This document shows positions 1 through 8,805 of a DNA stretch of 64,000 nucleotides, piece by piece; position 1 is the stretch's first letter, and each line of letters opens with the position of its first letter. Position numbers and translations under genes: made by a program. Source of the stretch: Nonomuraea jabiensis (GTDB lineage Bacteria; Actinomycetota; Actinomycetes; Streptosporangiales; Streptosporangiaceae); contig NZ_JACHMB010000001.1 in assembly GCF_014204795.1 (NCBI RefSeq), forward strand, positions 8,630,501 to 8,694,500, given 5' to 3'. Below the pieces are notes generated by a model. That model had not been told where the DNA came from, searched no databases, and saw nothing but the letters and a program-made list of their open reading frames with translations.

Positions 1-2556
1 GTCGTCCAGGATGCTCAGCGTACGGTTCCCGGGGCCGAACCGCGGCGATCCGACGATCTTGGACGTGACGGTGAGCCGCAGGAGCGGGGCCGCGTCGCTC
101 AGCCGCCACAGGGTGACGCGGCCGCCCGCCCAGTTGTCGAAGGCGATCAGGAAGCGGCCGTCGCCGCTGAAGACGGCTTCGGTGGACTGGCCGGGGAAGC
201 TGCGCGGGTCCCGCGTGCCGGTGGACAGGCTCCACAGCGTCGTGCCCTTCTGCCCGCCCACAGCGGCCAGCGCGCCGTCGGGGCTGATGGCCGTGACCTG
301 ACCCGGCAGGCCACGGCCGGGGAGCCGCTTGCCCACCGGGGCACCCCCTCCGGGCAATGTCCGCAGCGCCGTCACGGTGCTGTCCTCGGTGATCTCCAGG
401 GCGGCGAAGCGGTCGCCGGGACCGACGCGCGCGTTGCTCAGGTAGCCGTCCTGCTTCTCCAGCGCCCGCCGCGCCACGTTCCACAGCCCGACGTACGGGC
501 CGCCCAGGTTGGCACGTACGACGATGTAACCCCCGCCGGGGCTGAACTCCAGGCTCTCCGGGCGGCCGCTGTGGTCCGCCGAATCCCCGGGCACCCAGCC
601 GCCCCCGCCCAGCCGCCGGCCGGTCCGCAGGCTCCACAGCTCCAGCCCGCCGTCCCCCGCGAGCGCCAGCGTGTCACCGTCCGGGGCCATCGCGGCGGTG
701 ACGGGCGCCTCGCCGATCCCGCCGAAGGTCCTGACCGGCCGCCCCGTCGCCACGTCGTAGGCGGTCACCCGGCCGGCGCCCGCGCTGACCAGCGTCCGCC
801 CGTCCGCGCTCAGCGCCCGCCCTTCGTTGGCCGGAACGGGATCCGTGAAGACCGACTGCTCCTGCCGGGCCAGCGAGCTCAGCACCGCCGAGCGCGCCTC
901 GGGTACCTGCGCGATGCGGTAGGCCGCCACGCTGAGCAGCATCGCCTTCACCGGGTCGGTCCCGCGCAGCGCGTCCGCCTGGAGCGCCACCCGCCGCGCC
1001 GCCGCCTGCGCCCGCTCCTCGGCCAGGCGCCTGCCGGCCTCGTCGCTCCTGAGCGTCTGCTGCCAGGCGAGGGTGCCGGCGGTGAGCGAGGCGACGAGCA
1101 GGACCGCCACGCCGGTGGTGACCAGGCGCCGCAGCCTGCTCTGCCGCGCCGCCCCGGTCCTGCTCGCCTCGACGAACTCGCGCTCCGTGGTGTTCAGGGT
1201 CAGCTGCGTGGCGGCGGTCCACTCCAGCGCTTGGCGCAGGGCGGTGCCGCGGAGGAGGTCCTCGGAACGGCGGCCGTCACGGGCCCAGCGGCGGGCGGCC
1301 TCGCCCAGCTCGCGGTGGCGGCCGAGCGCGTCCCGGTCGCCGGTCACCCACTCGTGCAGCCGGGGCCAGGCGTACAGCAGGGCGGCGCTGCCGATGACGA
1401 CCCCTTCTCCCTGGCGGCGGACCAGCGTGGCCTCCTCGAGCGCGGCCAGAACCCGTTCGGCGGCCTCCTGCCGTACCTCGATCAGCTCGTCGAGAGTGGC
1501 GGTGCGCGGCACCTCGTCGCCGTCGCGTACGTCCACCAGCCGCAGCAGCAGATCGCGCGCGACCTCACGCTCGGACGCCGGCAACCCGGCGTAGAACCGC
1601 TCGGCCACCGCGCCGAGCGCCGGGCCGGCGGTCGGCCCGCCGGCAGGCCGCACCCCCGCGGCGGCCTGGGCGCCCTCGGCCAGCGTCGCACGCCCGCCCC
1701 CGTGCCCGCCCCCGTGCTCGAGCCCGTCCCCGAGCCCGTCCCCGCCTCCGCCTCCGCCGCCGAGCAGCGTCAGCAGCAGGCGCTGCGCGGAAGGGCGCGC
1801 GGCCGGGTCCTTGGACAGCGCGGCGCGCACCAGCTCGCGCAGCCCCTCGGGCAGGACCTCGACGTCAGGGTCGTGGTTGAGCAGCCGGTTGATGACCGCG
1901 ATCGTCGTCGGCGCGGTGAACGCGTCGCGCCCCGTCGCGGCGAACAGCACCACCGAGCCCCAGGCGAACACGTCGGCCGCCGGCTCGGCCCGGCCCCCGG
2001 AGAACAGCTCCGGCGCCATGTACATCGGGGTCCCGGCCAACTCGCCCGTCGAGGTCATCGACAGGCCCGCGGCCCGGGCGATGCCGAAGTCGATCACGCG
2101 TGGCCCGTCGGGCCCCATCAGGACGTTCTCCGGCTTCAGGTCGCGGTGCACCACGCCCGCCTGGTGGATGGCGGCCAGCGCGGTGGCCACGCCCACGGCC
2201 AGCCGGTGCAGCGGGTCACCCGAGAACGGCGACCCCTCCGCCACCGCCGCGCGCAGGCTCGGGCCGGGCACGAACTCGCTGACGATGTGGGGCCGCTCGC
2301 CTTCGAGGTCGTGATCCAGGATGCGGGCCGTGCAGAACGAGGCCACCTGCCGCGCGGCGGTCACCTCCCGGGTGAAGCGCCGGCGCAGCGGAGAGTCGCC
2401 GGACAGGTACGCGTGCAGAACCTTGACCGCCACGCGGTTGGCCGCCTCGTCGTAGCCCTCGTAGACGACGCCCTGGCCGCCCGAGCCGAGCCTGCTCGCC
2501 AGCCGGTAGCGGCCCAGCCTCGACGGATCCCCCGGGCGCAGCGGGTCTGCTGTCAT
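1..2556 (-). CDS. Ser/Thr protein kinase with STAND-like module and WD40 propeller (3' end cut by window edge)
   Basis: An open frame of 852 codons starts at ATG 2556 and runs without a stop off the left edge, so the C-terminus is missing. The kinase domain (about residues 15-270) has the glycine loop GSGGQG, the ATP lysine K45 (VAVK), HRDLKPEN near residue 137, DFG and APE, so it should be an active Hanks-type kinase. A Gly-rich linker follows. Residues about 300-465 (WPRLHEWVTGDRDALG, then LRGTALRQALEW and FVEAS) resemble the module that precedes WD40 repeats in bacterial nSTAND proteins. One membrane helix lies near residues 475-498. The rest up to residue 852 is WD40-like beta-propeller repeats. 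Inferred layout: cytosolic kinase, one membrane pass, extracytoplasmic or scaffold propeller. It is divergent from the acyl-CoA dehydrogenase gene. Confidence 0.9.
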   Translation of the reverse strand, partial: MTADPLRPGDPSRLGRYRLASRLGSGGQGVVYEGYDEAANRVAVKVLHAYLSGDSPLRRRFTREVTAARQVASFCTARILDHDLEGERPHIVSEFVPGPSLRAAVAEGSPFSGDPLHRLAVGVATALAAIHQAGVVHRDLKPENVLMGPDGPRVIDFGIARAAGLSMTSTGELAGTPMYMAPELFSGGRAEPAADVFAWGSVVLFAATGRDAFTAPTTIAVINRLLNHDPDVEVLPEGLRELVRAALSKDPAARPSAQRLLLTLLGGGGGGGDGLGDGLEHGGGHGGGRATLAEGAQAAAGVRPAGGPTAGPALGAVAERFYAGLPASEREVARDLLLRLVDVRDGDEVPRTATLDELIEVRQEAAERVLAALEEATLVRRQGEGVVIGSAALLYAWPRLHEWVTGDRDALGRHRELGEAARRWARDGRRSEDLLRGTALRQALEWTAATQLTLNTTEREFVEASRTGAARQSRLRRLVTTGVAVLLVASLTAGTLAWQQTLRSDEAGRRLAEERAQAAARRVALQADALRGTDPVKAMLLSVAAYRIAQVPEARSAVLSSLARQEQSVFTDPVPANEGRALSADGRTLVSAGAGRVTAYDVATGRPVRTFGGIGEAPVTAAMAPDGDTLALAGDGGLELWSLRTGRRLGGGGWVPGDSADHSGRPESLEFSPGGGYIVVRANLGGPYVGLWNVARRALEKQDGYLSNARVGPGDRFAALEITEDSTVTALRTLPGGGAPVGKRLPGRGLPGQVTAISPDGALAAVGGQKGTTLWSLSTGTRDPRSFPGQSTEAVFSGDGRFLIAFDNWAGGRVTLWRLSDAAPLLRLTVTSKIVGSPRFGPGNRTLSILDD

Positions 2557-2653
2557 GATTCCTTAGATGCCCGATCGCCCCGGCCGGTTCGGGTGGCGGG
2601 CCTCCCGGGCCAGGTGGGGAGGGCTCCGCACGAGCAGCACAGGAGGCAGGAGC

Positions 2654-3802
2654 ATGCTCACCACCGAGGAACAAGCCGTCGTCGACACGGTCCGCGACTT
2701 CGTCGAGCGCGAGGTCCGGCCGGTCGCCCGCGACCTCGAACACGCCGACGCCTACCCGGACGAGCTCATCGAGCAGATGAAGCGGCTTGGCGTCTTCGGC
2801 CTGGCCATCCCCGAACCCTGGGGCGAGGCCCCGGTGTCCATGCCGTGCTACGCCCTGGTCACCGCCGAGCTCGCCCGCGGCTGGATGAGCCTGGCCGGCG
2901 CCATGGGCGGGCACACCGTCGTCTCCAAGCTCGTCCTCGCCTTCGGCACGCCGGAGCAGAAGGACCACTACCTGCCCAGGATGGCCACCGGCGAGATCCG
3001 CGCGACCATGGCCCTGACCGAACCCGGCGGCGGCTCGGACCTGCAGGCCATGACCACCACCGCCCGACCGGACGGCGACGGGTACGTGGTCAACGGCGCC
3101 AAGACGTGGATCACCAACGCCCGCCGCTCCCGGCTGATCGCCCTCATGTGCAAGACCGACCCCTCCGCGCGGCCGCGCCACAAGGGCATCTCCATCCTGC
3201 TCGTCGAACACGGGCCGGGCCTGACCGTCTCGCGCGACCTGCCCAAGCTCGGCTACAAGGGCGTCGAGAGCTGCGAGCTGGTCTTCGAGGACTACCGGGC
3301 ACCGCGCACCGCCCTGCTCGGCGCCGAGGAAGGCCGCGGCTTCGCGCAGATGATGAAGGGCCTGGAGGTGGGCCGCATCCAGGTCGCCGCCCGCGCCCTG
3401 GGGGTGGGCCGCGCGGCGTTCGACGACGCCCTGCGCTACGCGCAGGAGCGGGAGAGCTTCGGCAAGCCCATCTGGAAGCACCAGGCCGTCGGCAACCACC
3501 TCGCCGACATGGCCACCGACCTCACCGCCGCCCGCCAGCTCATCCTGCACGCCGCCGAGCGCTACGAGAGCGGCGCGCGCTGCGACATGGAGGCCGGAAT
3601 GGCGAAGCTGTTCGCCTCCGAGGCCGCCATGAGGGCCGCGCTCAACGCCGTACGCATCCACGGCGGCTACGGCTACTCCACCGAGTTCGACGTGGAACGC
3701 TACTTCCGCGACGCGCCGCTCATGATCGTCGGCGAGGGCACCAACGAGATCCAGCGCAACGTCATCGCCGCCCAGCTGGTCAAACGCGGCGGGCTGGACT
3801 GA
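2654..3802 (+). CDS. acyl-CoA dehydrogenase
   Basis: FAD-dependent alpha,beta-dehydrogenation of an acyl-CoA thioester in the cytosol. The 382-aa product has the usual family length and the N-terminal helical, middle beta and C-terminal helical layout. The flavin/substrate signature ALTEPGGGSDLQAM and the C-terminal motif GEGTNEIQRN are present. The glutamate of GEGT (about residue 361) sits where the catalytic base lies in short/medium-chain enzymes. ATG 2654 is chosen because AGGAGG sits 7 bases upstream and the protein then begins like family members; an upstream in-frame extension has no homology. The substrate cannot be read from the sequence. It is a lone gene convergent with the DUF6010 gene, so no pathway is implied. 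Confidence 0.93.
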   Translation: MLTTEEQAVVDTVRDFVEREVRPVARDLEHADAYPDELIEQMKRLGVFGLAIPEPWGEAPVSMPCYALVTAELARGWMSLAGAMGGHTVVSKLVLAFGTPEQKDHYLPRMATGEIRATMALTEPGGGSDLQAMTTTARPDGDGYVVNGAKTWITNARRSRLIALMCKTDPSARPRHKGISILLVEHGPGLTVSRDLPKLGYKGVESCELVFEDYRAPRTALLGAEEGRGFAQMMKGLEVGRIQVAARALGVGRAAFDDALRYAQERESFGKPIWKHQAVGNHLADMATDLTAARQLILHAAERYESGARCDMEAGMAKLFASEAAMRAALNAVRIHGGYGYSTEFDVERYFRDAPLMIVGEGTNEIQRNVIAAQLVKRGGLD

Positions 3803-3810
3803 CCGGGACC

Positions 3811-4218
3811 CTATGCCTGCGGCGCGGCGGGCTTGCGGGCGCGGAGCCACCGGAGGATCGACGGCCCGCCCGCGAAGCACCACAGCGCCACGACCGGGTC
3901 GCAGATGGCGCAGCCGAAGGAGGAAAGGGCGGAGAAGGGCAGGATGGGGTTCCCCTGGAGGTGATGCAGGACGTCCCAGGCCGTGTGGAGCAGCCAGCCG
4001 GCGCCGATCCAGGTCCAGCTGTCGAGCCCCCGGTAGGCGACGTAGGTCATGACGACCGGCAGGACGAACTCCCAGTACCCGAGCCCGCCCCCGCTGAGGT
4101 AGGCGGCGCCCGCCCCGCCCACCAGCACGGCGTTGACCTGGCGCCGATGCGGCTCGGGGATCAGGGACAGGAGACAGACGCAGATCAGCCCGATGACGAT
4201 CGGCATGATGACGGACAT
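3811..4218 (-). CDS. DUF6010 family membrane protein
   Basis: A 135-aa protein with about four hydrophobic helices. Family hallmarks are REP/PEPHRR after the first helix, NAVLVGGAGAAYLSGGG, HTAWDVLHHLQGNPI and SSFGCAICDP. The conserved His and Cys residues around WDVLHH and FGC could bind a metal or cofactor, but no function is known. It is divergent from the GlxA-type regulator at 4369 with a 150-bp gap, an arrangement suggesting the regulator controls it. The recognition of DUF6010 is from memory of the family pattern. No clear ribosome binding site precedes the ATG. Confidence 0.8.
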   Translation of the reverse strand: MSVIMPIVIGLICVCLLSLIPEPHRRQVNAVLVGGAGAAYLSGGGLGYWEFVLPVVMTYVAYRGLDSWTWIGAGWLLHTAWDVLHHLQGNPILPFSALSSFGCAICDPVVALWCFAGGPSILRWLRARKPAAPQA

Positions 4219-4356
4219 GGGGAGTGGCGATCCATTCTGAGGTAGGGGTTCTCCGGTTCTCGCAGCGCAACGCTAGAGCGCGCGGCCACGGCTCCCCAGG
4301 GGCTGGATCGACAAACTCCAACGGGTTCTCGCCATCCGGCCGAACCCGCGAGCGCC

Positions 4357-4362
4357 TACCGT
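4357..4362 (+). promoter_or_regulatory. -10 box TACCGT of a probable leaderless promoter
   Basis: TACCGT lies six bases before ATG 4369, and no Shine-Dalgarno sequence precedes that ATG. This spacing is typical of actinobacterial leaderless transcripts. No convincing -35 box is visible. Confidence 0.45.
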
Positions 4363-4368
4363 GTCCTC

Positions 4369-5319
4369 ATGCACACGGTGGCGGTCCTGGCTCTGGACCA
4401 TGTGGTGGCGGCCGACCTGGCGACGCCGATCGAGGTGTTCGGGCGGGCCCGGCTGGCGGACGGGCGGAGCCCGTACCGGATCCTGGTCTGCGCCGCGACG
4501 CCGCAGGTGGCCGGCGGCGCCTTCACGCTCATCGCCCCGCACGGCCTGGCGGCGCTGCGGGAGGCGGACACGATCGTCGTGCCGGGCTGCTCCGAGCAGG
4601 CCGGCCCGCCCGCGCCGGAAGTGCTCGACGCGCTGCGGGCGGCGGCCGCCGCCGGCACCCGGATCGCCTCGATCTGCGCGGGGGCGTTCACCCTCGCCGC
4701 GGCCGGGCTGCTGGACGGGCTGAGCGCGACCACGCACTGGGCGGCGGCGCACCGGCTGGCCCAGCGGTTCCCGCTGGTGGACGTGCGGCCGGACGTCCTG
4801 TACGTCGACAACGGCCAGATCCTCACCTCCGCCGGGGCCGCCGCCGGCCTGGACCTGTGCCTGCACATCATCCGGCGGGACTTCGGCTCGGCGGTCGCCG
4901 CGGACTCGGCCCGGCTGTCGGTGATGCCCCTGGAACGGGAGGGCGGGCAGGCGCAGTTCATCGTCCACGCCCAGCCGCCGGTGCCTCAGGGGTCGCTGCT
5001 GGAGCCGGTGCTGTCCTGGATCGAGGAGAACCTCGCCCAGGAGGTGACATTGGCGGAGATGGCGCTACGCAGCGGGATGAGCGAGCGGACCTTCAGCCGC
5101 CGCTTCCGCGAGCAGACCGGCACCACGCCGTTGCAGTGGCTGCTGCGCGCACGCGTACGGCGGGCGCAGTTCCTGCTGGAGAACACCGACCACGGCGTGG
5201 AACGCGTCGCCGCGCAGGCCGGGTTCGGCTCGGCCACCGCGTTCCGGGAGCGGTTCAAGCGCGTCGTCGGCGTCACGCCGCAGTCCTACCGCTCCTCCTT
5301 CCGGACGAACGCCTCCTGA
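4369..5319 (+). CDS. GlxA family transcriptional regulator (DJ-1/PfpI plus AraC HTH)
   Basis: A 316-aa regulator. Residues about 1-190 form a DJ-1/PfpI-like domain with the nucleophile-elbow motif SICAGAF and the family segment TTHWAAAHRLAQRFP. Residues about 215-316 form an AraC double helix-turn-helix (LAEMALRSGMSERTFSRRF and then VAAQAGFGSATAFRERFKRVVGVTP). Members act as ligand-responsive DNA-binding proteins in the cytosol; the ligand is unknown. The start is supported by a -10 box six bases upstream. The divergent DUF6010 gene is the likely target. The 3' end overlaps a degenerate MarR frame on the other strand by 34 bp. Confidence 0.92.
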   Translation: MHTVAVLALDHVVAADLATPIEVFGRARLADGRSPYRILVCAATPQVAGGAFTLIAPHGLAALREADTIVVPGCSEQAGPPAPEVLDALRAAAAAGTRIASICAGAFTLAAAGLLDGLSATTHWAAAHRLAQRFPLVDVRPDVLYVDNGQILTSAGAAAGLDLCLHIIRRDFGSAVAADSARLSVMPLEREGGQAQFIVHAQPPVPQGSLLEPVLSWIEENLAQEVTLAEMALRSGMSERTFSRRFREQTGTTPLQWLLRARVRRAQFLLENTDHGVERVAAQAGFGSATAFRERFKRVVGVTPQSYRSSFRTNAS

Positions 5320-5618
5320 CCCTGCCGGAGGCCCGCGGAGGTCAGCGGTGATCGGCGCAGCCCGACGCCCGGCACGGCTGATCGCTGGGCGAGGCCGCGC
5401 CGCTCGGCCCGGTTCATGAGGCCGGTGAGCGCGGCCTTCTCCACGCCGAAGCATTGCGCGAGCTCCGCCATGCCCCGGGGGCCGTCGAGCAGGACGCACA
5501 GGAGCCTGGCCTGGACGGGGGTCAGGTCGTGGCGTTCGGAGAGGCGGGTATAGATGCCCTGCACCAGGGTGGAGAGGTGGTGCAGCGCGGTGGCGACGTC
5601 CGTGAGCCGACCGATGAT
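5286..5618 (-). pseudogene. MarR family regulator remnant
   Basis: The frame encodes a recognisable MarR N-terminal half and winged helix: LTPVQARLLCVLLDGPRGM, then AELAQCFGVEKAALTGLMNR and AERRGLAQRSAVPG. In the family the sequence then reads DRR plus a beta wing and about 60 further residues. Here the wing is scrambled (VGLRRSPLTSAG) and the frame stops 13 residues later inside the end of the GlxA-type gene. At the other end no ATG, GTG or TTG exists before the conserved helix in this frame, although an ATG lies one frame off. Both ends are therefore damaged. It is divergent from the nitroreductase-like gene, the usual partner arrangement. A short functional protein cannot be excluded. Confidence 0.6.
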
Positions 5619-5627
5619 GGAGATCGC

Positions 5628-6098
5628 ATGAGCTTCGACACCCCCGCGGGCACCCGAGGCGCCCGCCAGCCGGCCGGCAGGGCGTTCCGATGGCTGAACA
5701 CGCTGATGGCCAGACGGCTCCGGCGCAAGGGCGGCGGGACGTTCATGGGCTTCAACGCCCTGATCCTGACGACCGTCGGCCGCAAGAGCGGGCTGGAGCG
5801 TACGACGCCGGTCGGCTGGTTTCCCGGGAAGGACGGCAGCTGGCTGATCGTGGCCTCGGCGGCCGGAGCGGCCGGGAACCCGGCGTGGTACTACAACCTC
5901 GCCGCCCACCCCGACCGGGCGCGGATCGAGGTCGACGGCCGCACGGTGCCGGTGGTCGCCGAGCAGCTCCACGGTGCGGAACGCGAGCAGGCCTGGCAGC
6001 AGATCACCGCCGCCGCGCCCCGTTTCACCCAGTACCAGGTGAAGACCGACCGGGAGCTGCCGATCATCCGCCTGGCGCCCCGACCCGGCGGAGAATGA
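5628..6098 (+). CDS. nitroreductase/deazaflavin-dependent oxidoreductase (DDN family)
   Basis: The 156-aa product matches the small split-barrel F420-binding family: LTTVGRKSGLERTTPVGWF, then GNPAWYYNLAAHPDRARIEV and a C-terminal RELPIIRL. Members use coenzyme F420 to reduce quinones or nitro compounds, usually at the inner face of the membrane. ATG 5628 has GGAG eight bases upstream. Its divergent neighbour is a decayed marR, so local control may have been lost. Confidence 0.9.
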   Translation: MSFDTPAGTRGARQPAGRAFRWLNTLMARRLRRKGGGTFMGFNALILTTVGRKSGLERTTPVGWFPGKDGSWLIVASAAGAAGNPAWYYNLAAHPDRARIEVDGRTVPVVAEQLHGAEREQAWQQITAAAPRFTQYQVKTDRELPIIRLAPRPGGE

Positions 6099-6191
6099 GC
6101 GGGACCGCTCGGCGTGCTGGCGCGCCTGCCGGCGGCACTGGGGCGAAGCCGGTCAGTCGTACGGGTTGTGGTCCCGGCGCTCGTATCCGCG

Positions 6192-6794
6192 CTACTCGTA
6201 CTCGCGCGACCGCTCGTACCGGGGCTGCTCGTATCCGCGCTGCTGCTCGTAGCCCCGCTGGTGGTCGTATCCCCGGGGCTGCTGCTCGTACCCGCGGGGC
6301 TGCTCGTACGGGTACGGCCCCTGATCCGGCACCTCCTCGATGGCCGTCCGCCCGATCGAGGCCAGCAGCGAGACGATCGCGACGCCGATGATCAGGTTGA
6401 TGACCGCCGTGGCGATCTGCGGGACGAGGGCCGCGGAGTTCATGAACGGAAGAAGGGTGATGATGACGGTGCCGAGCCCGGCGATCCAGCCGAAGAACCT
6501 GTTCGGCTCGGGGGTCGACAGCATGAGGATGTAGAGCAGCAGCGTGGCGACGAGCGCCAGGGCGGCGGCCGAGATCGCGTATCCCGTGGTCGCCGCGCTG
6601 CCGTAGGCGGGCGCACCGTCGGGGGTCAGGACGCGGATGCCGAGCAGGCTCTTGCTGATCATGACTCCGACCACCACGATCAGGGCGGCCACCACGGCGG
6701 CCGCCACGCCGCCGCCCCACACTCGCGCGGGATTCACCCTTTGCCGGGCCGGAGCCGGGCGGCGATCGTAGCCGTCGTGGGAGGGGTATGACAT
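6192..6794 (-). CDS. DUF6069-like four-helix membrane protein with Tyr/Arg-rich tail
   Basis: A 200-aa protein. A polar N-terminus (MSYPSHDGYDRRP) leads to four hydrophobic helices between residues about 27 and 150, spaced like DUF6069 proteins. The last 45 residues are a low-complexity repeat built on RGYEQQ and RGYDHQ, ending YERSREYE; the DNA here carries a matching imperfect repeat. The tail probably faces the cytosol. Start ATG 6794 has AAGGG eight bases upstream; a GTG at 6803 is possible. Function is unknown. It is the gene after the HerA-like ATPase on the same strand, with 129 bp between them. Confidence 0.75.
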   Translation of the reverse strand: MSYPSHDGYDRRPAPARQRVNPARVWGGGVAAAVVAALIVVVGVMISKSLLGIRVLTPDGAPAYGSAATTGYAISAAALALVATLLLYILMLSTPEPNRFFGWIAGLGTVIITLLPFMNSAALVPQIATAVINLIIGVAIVSLLASIGRTAIEEVPDQGPYPYEQPRGYEQQPRGYDHQRGYEQQRGYEQPRYERSREYE

Positions 6795-6923
6795 GCGAAT
6801 CACCCTTGTCGCGGATGCTGATCAGGCACTTCGAGCACCTTACACGCGCCGTCAAGAGGGTAAGGCCGCTTTCCGCTCCAGGCTGATCACTGTCGGTCAC
6901 CTTCGGGCCGGACGCGCTCCGGG

Positions 6924-8432
6924 TCAGCGCCGTCCGCGGCGGGCGGTGCCGAAGATGGATCTGGTGATCTCCCGGCCGAGGGCGGAGGCCGCCGACCGCG
7001 CCATGGAGCGGAACTCCTTCGACTCCAGCACGCTCTCCAGCACGGACCGGCTCGGCTCGGGCTTCCGCTCGGTGGGCCTTTCCGGCTCGGCGGCGGGTTC
7101 CCCGGCCTGCTGCTGTTCGGCCAGCTTGGCGGACAGGATCTCGTAGGCGGACTGGCGGTCGACGGCCGTACCGTACTTCTGCTGCAGCGGCGAGGCGGTG
7201 ATGACGCCCTGGACCATGTCCGGGCTCGACGGCGCCATGAGCGTCCGCGGGGCGCGCAGGCGCGTCCAGGCCACGGGGGTCGGCGCGCCCGTCTCGGACA
7301 GGACCGTGACCACGGCCTCGCCGATGCCGAGCTCGGTGAGCAGCCGCTCCAGGTCGTAGGAGGACGCGGGGAAGGTCGAGACGGTGGCCTTGAGCGCCTT
7401 GGCGTCCTGGGGGGTGAAGGCGCGCAGGGCGTGCTGGACGCGCGCGCCGAGCTGGGCCAGCACGTCGGACGGCACGTCGTTCGGCGTCTGGGTGACGAAG
7501 AAGACGCCGACGCCCTTCGACCGGATCAGCCGCACGGTCTGGGTGATCGACTGCAGGAACGCCTTGGACGCGTCGTCGAACAGCAGATGCGCCTCGTCGA
7601 AGAAGAACACGAGCTTCGGCTTGTCCACATCGCCCACTTCGGGCAGCACCTGGAAGAGGTCGGCGAGCAGCCACATCAGGAAGGTGGAGAACAGCTGCGG
7701 CCGGTCCTGCACGGCGGGCAGCTCGAGAACGGAGACCATGCCCTTGCCGTCCGCGGTCACCCGGAGCAGGTCGCGCACGTCGAACTCCGGCTCGCCGAAG
7801 AACGCCTCCGCCCCCTGCGCCTCGAAGTTGGTCAGCGACCGCAGGATGACGCCCGCCGTCGCCGCCGACAGCCCGCCGATCCCGCTCAGCGCCTCCGGGG
7901 TGTCGGTCAGGTACCGGATGACCGCGATCAGGTCCTTGAGGTCGAGCAGGGGCAGCCCGTGCTTGTCGGCGAAGTAGAAGATCAGGCCGAGCGACGACTC
8001 CTGCGTCTCGTTGAGGCCGAGGACCTTGGCGAGCAGGGTCGGCCCGAAGGCGGTCATGGTGGCGCGGATCGGGATCCCGGTCCCCAGGCCGCCCAGGGAG
8101 AAGAACTCCGCCGGGCAGGCCATGGGCTGCCATGCCTGTCCCACCTCGGCGGCCCGCCGGGTGACGCGTTCGGAGGTCGTACCCGGCGAGGCGAGCCCCG
8201 ACAGGTCGCCCTTGATGTCGGCGAGGAAGACCGGGACTCCCTGGGCCGCGAGCTGTTCCGCCATGAGCTGGAGGGTCTTGGTCTTCCCCGTCCCGGTGGC
8301 GCCGGCGACCAGGCCGTGCCGGTTCAGCATGCCGAGGGAGATGCGGATCTGTTCCGAGGGGTCGGCGGTGCCGTCCTCTCGCACCAGGGCCCCGAGCTCC
8401 AGCGCCGGTCCCTCGACGTCGTACCCCTTCAT
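6924..8432 (-). CDS. HerA-like helicase/DUF853 ATPase
   Basis: A 502-aa FtsK/HerA-superfamily ATPase. Walker A GATGTGKT is at residues 44-51 and the Walker B segment is LVFFFDEAHLLFDDA. The sensor-like FVTQTPNDVPSDVLAQLG and HALRAFTPQDAKALK match the DUF853 family (E. coli YjgR-like). The C-terminal 90 residues are polar with Glu/Pro/Arg-rich linkers. Members are cytosolic hexameric ATPases of uncertain role. ATG 8432 is chosen because GGGGAG lies five bases before it and the protein then starts at the conserved ALELGALV segment. An upstream ATG at 8474 has no Shine-Dalgarno sequence. It stands alone, without NurA or Sir2 partners of defence operons. Confidence 0.9.
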   Translation of the reverse strand: MKGYDVEGPALELGALVREDGTADPSEQIRISLGMLNRHGLVAGATGTGKTKTLQLMAEQLAAQGVPVFLADIKGDLSGLASPGTTSERVTRRAAEVGQAWQPMACPAEFFSLGGLGTGIPIRATMTAFGPTLLAKVLGLNETQESSLGLIFYFADKHGLPLLDLKDLIAVIRYLTDTPEALSGIGGLSAATAGVILRSLTNFEAQGAEAFFGEPEFDVRDLLRVTADGKGMVSVLELPAVQDRPQLFSTFLMWLLADLFQVLPEVGDVDKPKLVFFFDEAHLLFDDASKAFLQSITQTVRLIRSKGVGVFFVTQTPNDVPSDVLAQLGARVQHALRAFTPQDAKALKATVSTFPASSYDLERLLTELGIGEAVVTVLSETGAPTPVAWTRLRAPRTLMAPSSPDMVQGVITASPLQQKYGTAVDRQSAYEILSAKLAEQQQAGEPAAEPERPTERKPEPSRSVLESVLESKEFRSMARSAASALGREITRSIFGTARRGRR

Positions 8433-8485
8433 CGGCTCTCCCCGTTCGGCATCCCCCACACTGTTGTTACCCATTGTGATGCATA

Positions 8486-8505
8486 TGTCACGGAAAAGAG
8501 TGACA
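8486..8505. promoter_or_regulatory. inverted repeat TGTCAC-8-GTGACA upstream of the HerA-like gene
   Basis: Perfect 6-bp arms separated by eight bases, in the only A/T-richer part of the 8433-8805 gap. On the minus strand TTGTCA overlaps one arm and could be a -35 box. The remainder of the 370-bp gap holds no gene I can support: its short frames lack a Shine-Dalgarno sequence and any recognisable fold. Confidence 0.35.
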
Positions 8506-8805
8506 AGTCGATCCGCCGGCAGATCGTCACCTGCAGGCGAGGTGACCACGTCCGGGTGTGCCGCCGGCGGTGACGGCATGCGGCCGGGCGATCGATGGCA
8601 GGCGACGCCAGTCCGTCTCCATCCATGAGAAGATCAACACAATGATGATTGGTCTGACTGCCGGCTGCGGCGGCTATGTCTTCGCGACGGCCGCAGCGAT
8701 CGCGATGGCCGCGTCGCCGACGTGCGGCCATGCGGCTCTGCCGTGCGCCACCGGCGCGGGACGACCCCGCACCGCCGAGGTCTCACCGGCGCGCGCGTGG
8801 TGAGC

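Noticed and set aside
571..4245. A 1224-codon open frame on the plus strand
   Set aside because: It is antisense to the kinase, covers the acyl-CoA dehydrogenase in another frame and translates to Pro/Arg/Gly-rich sequence without any fold. GC-rich DNA leaves such frames open by chance.
8558..8803. Small plus-strand frame with MMIGLTAGCGGYVFATAAAI
   Set aside because: No Shine-Dalgarno sequence, no family match and an ordinary composition for a random GC-rich frame; kept only as a note in the 8433-8805 gap.
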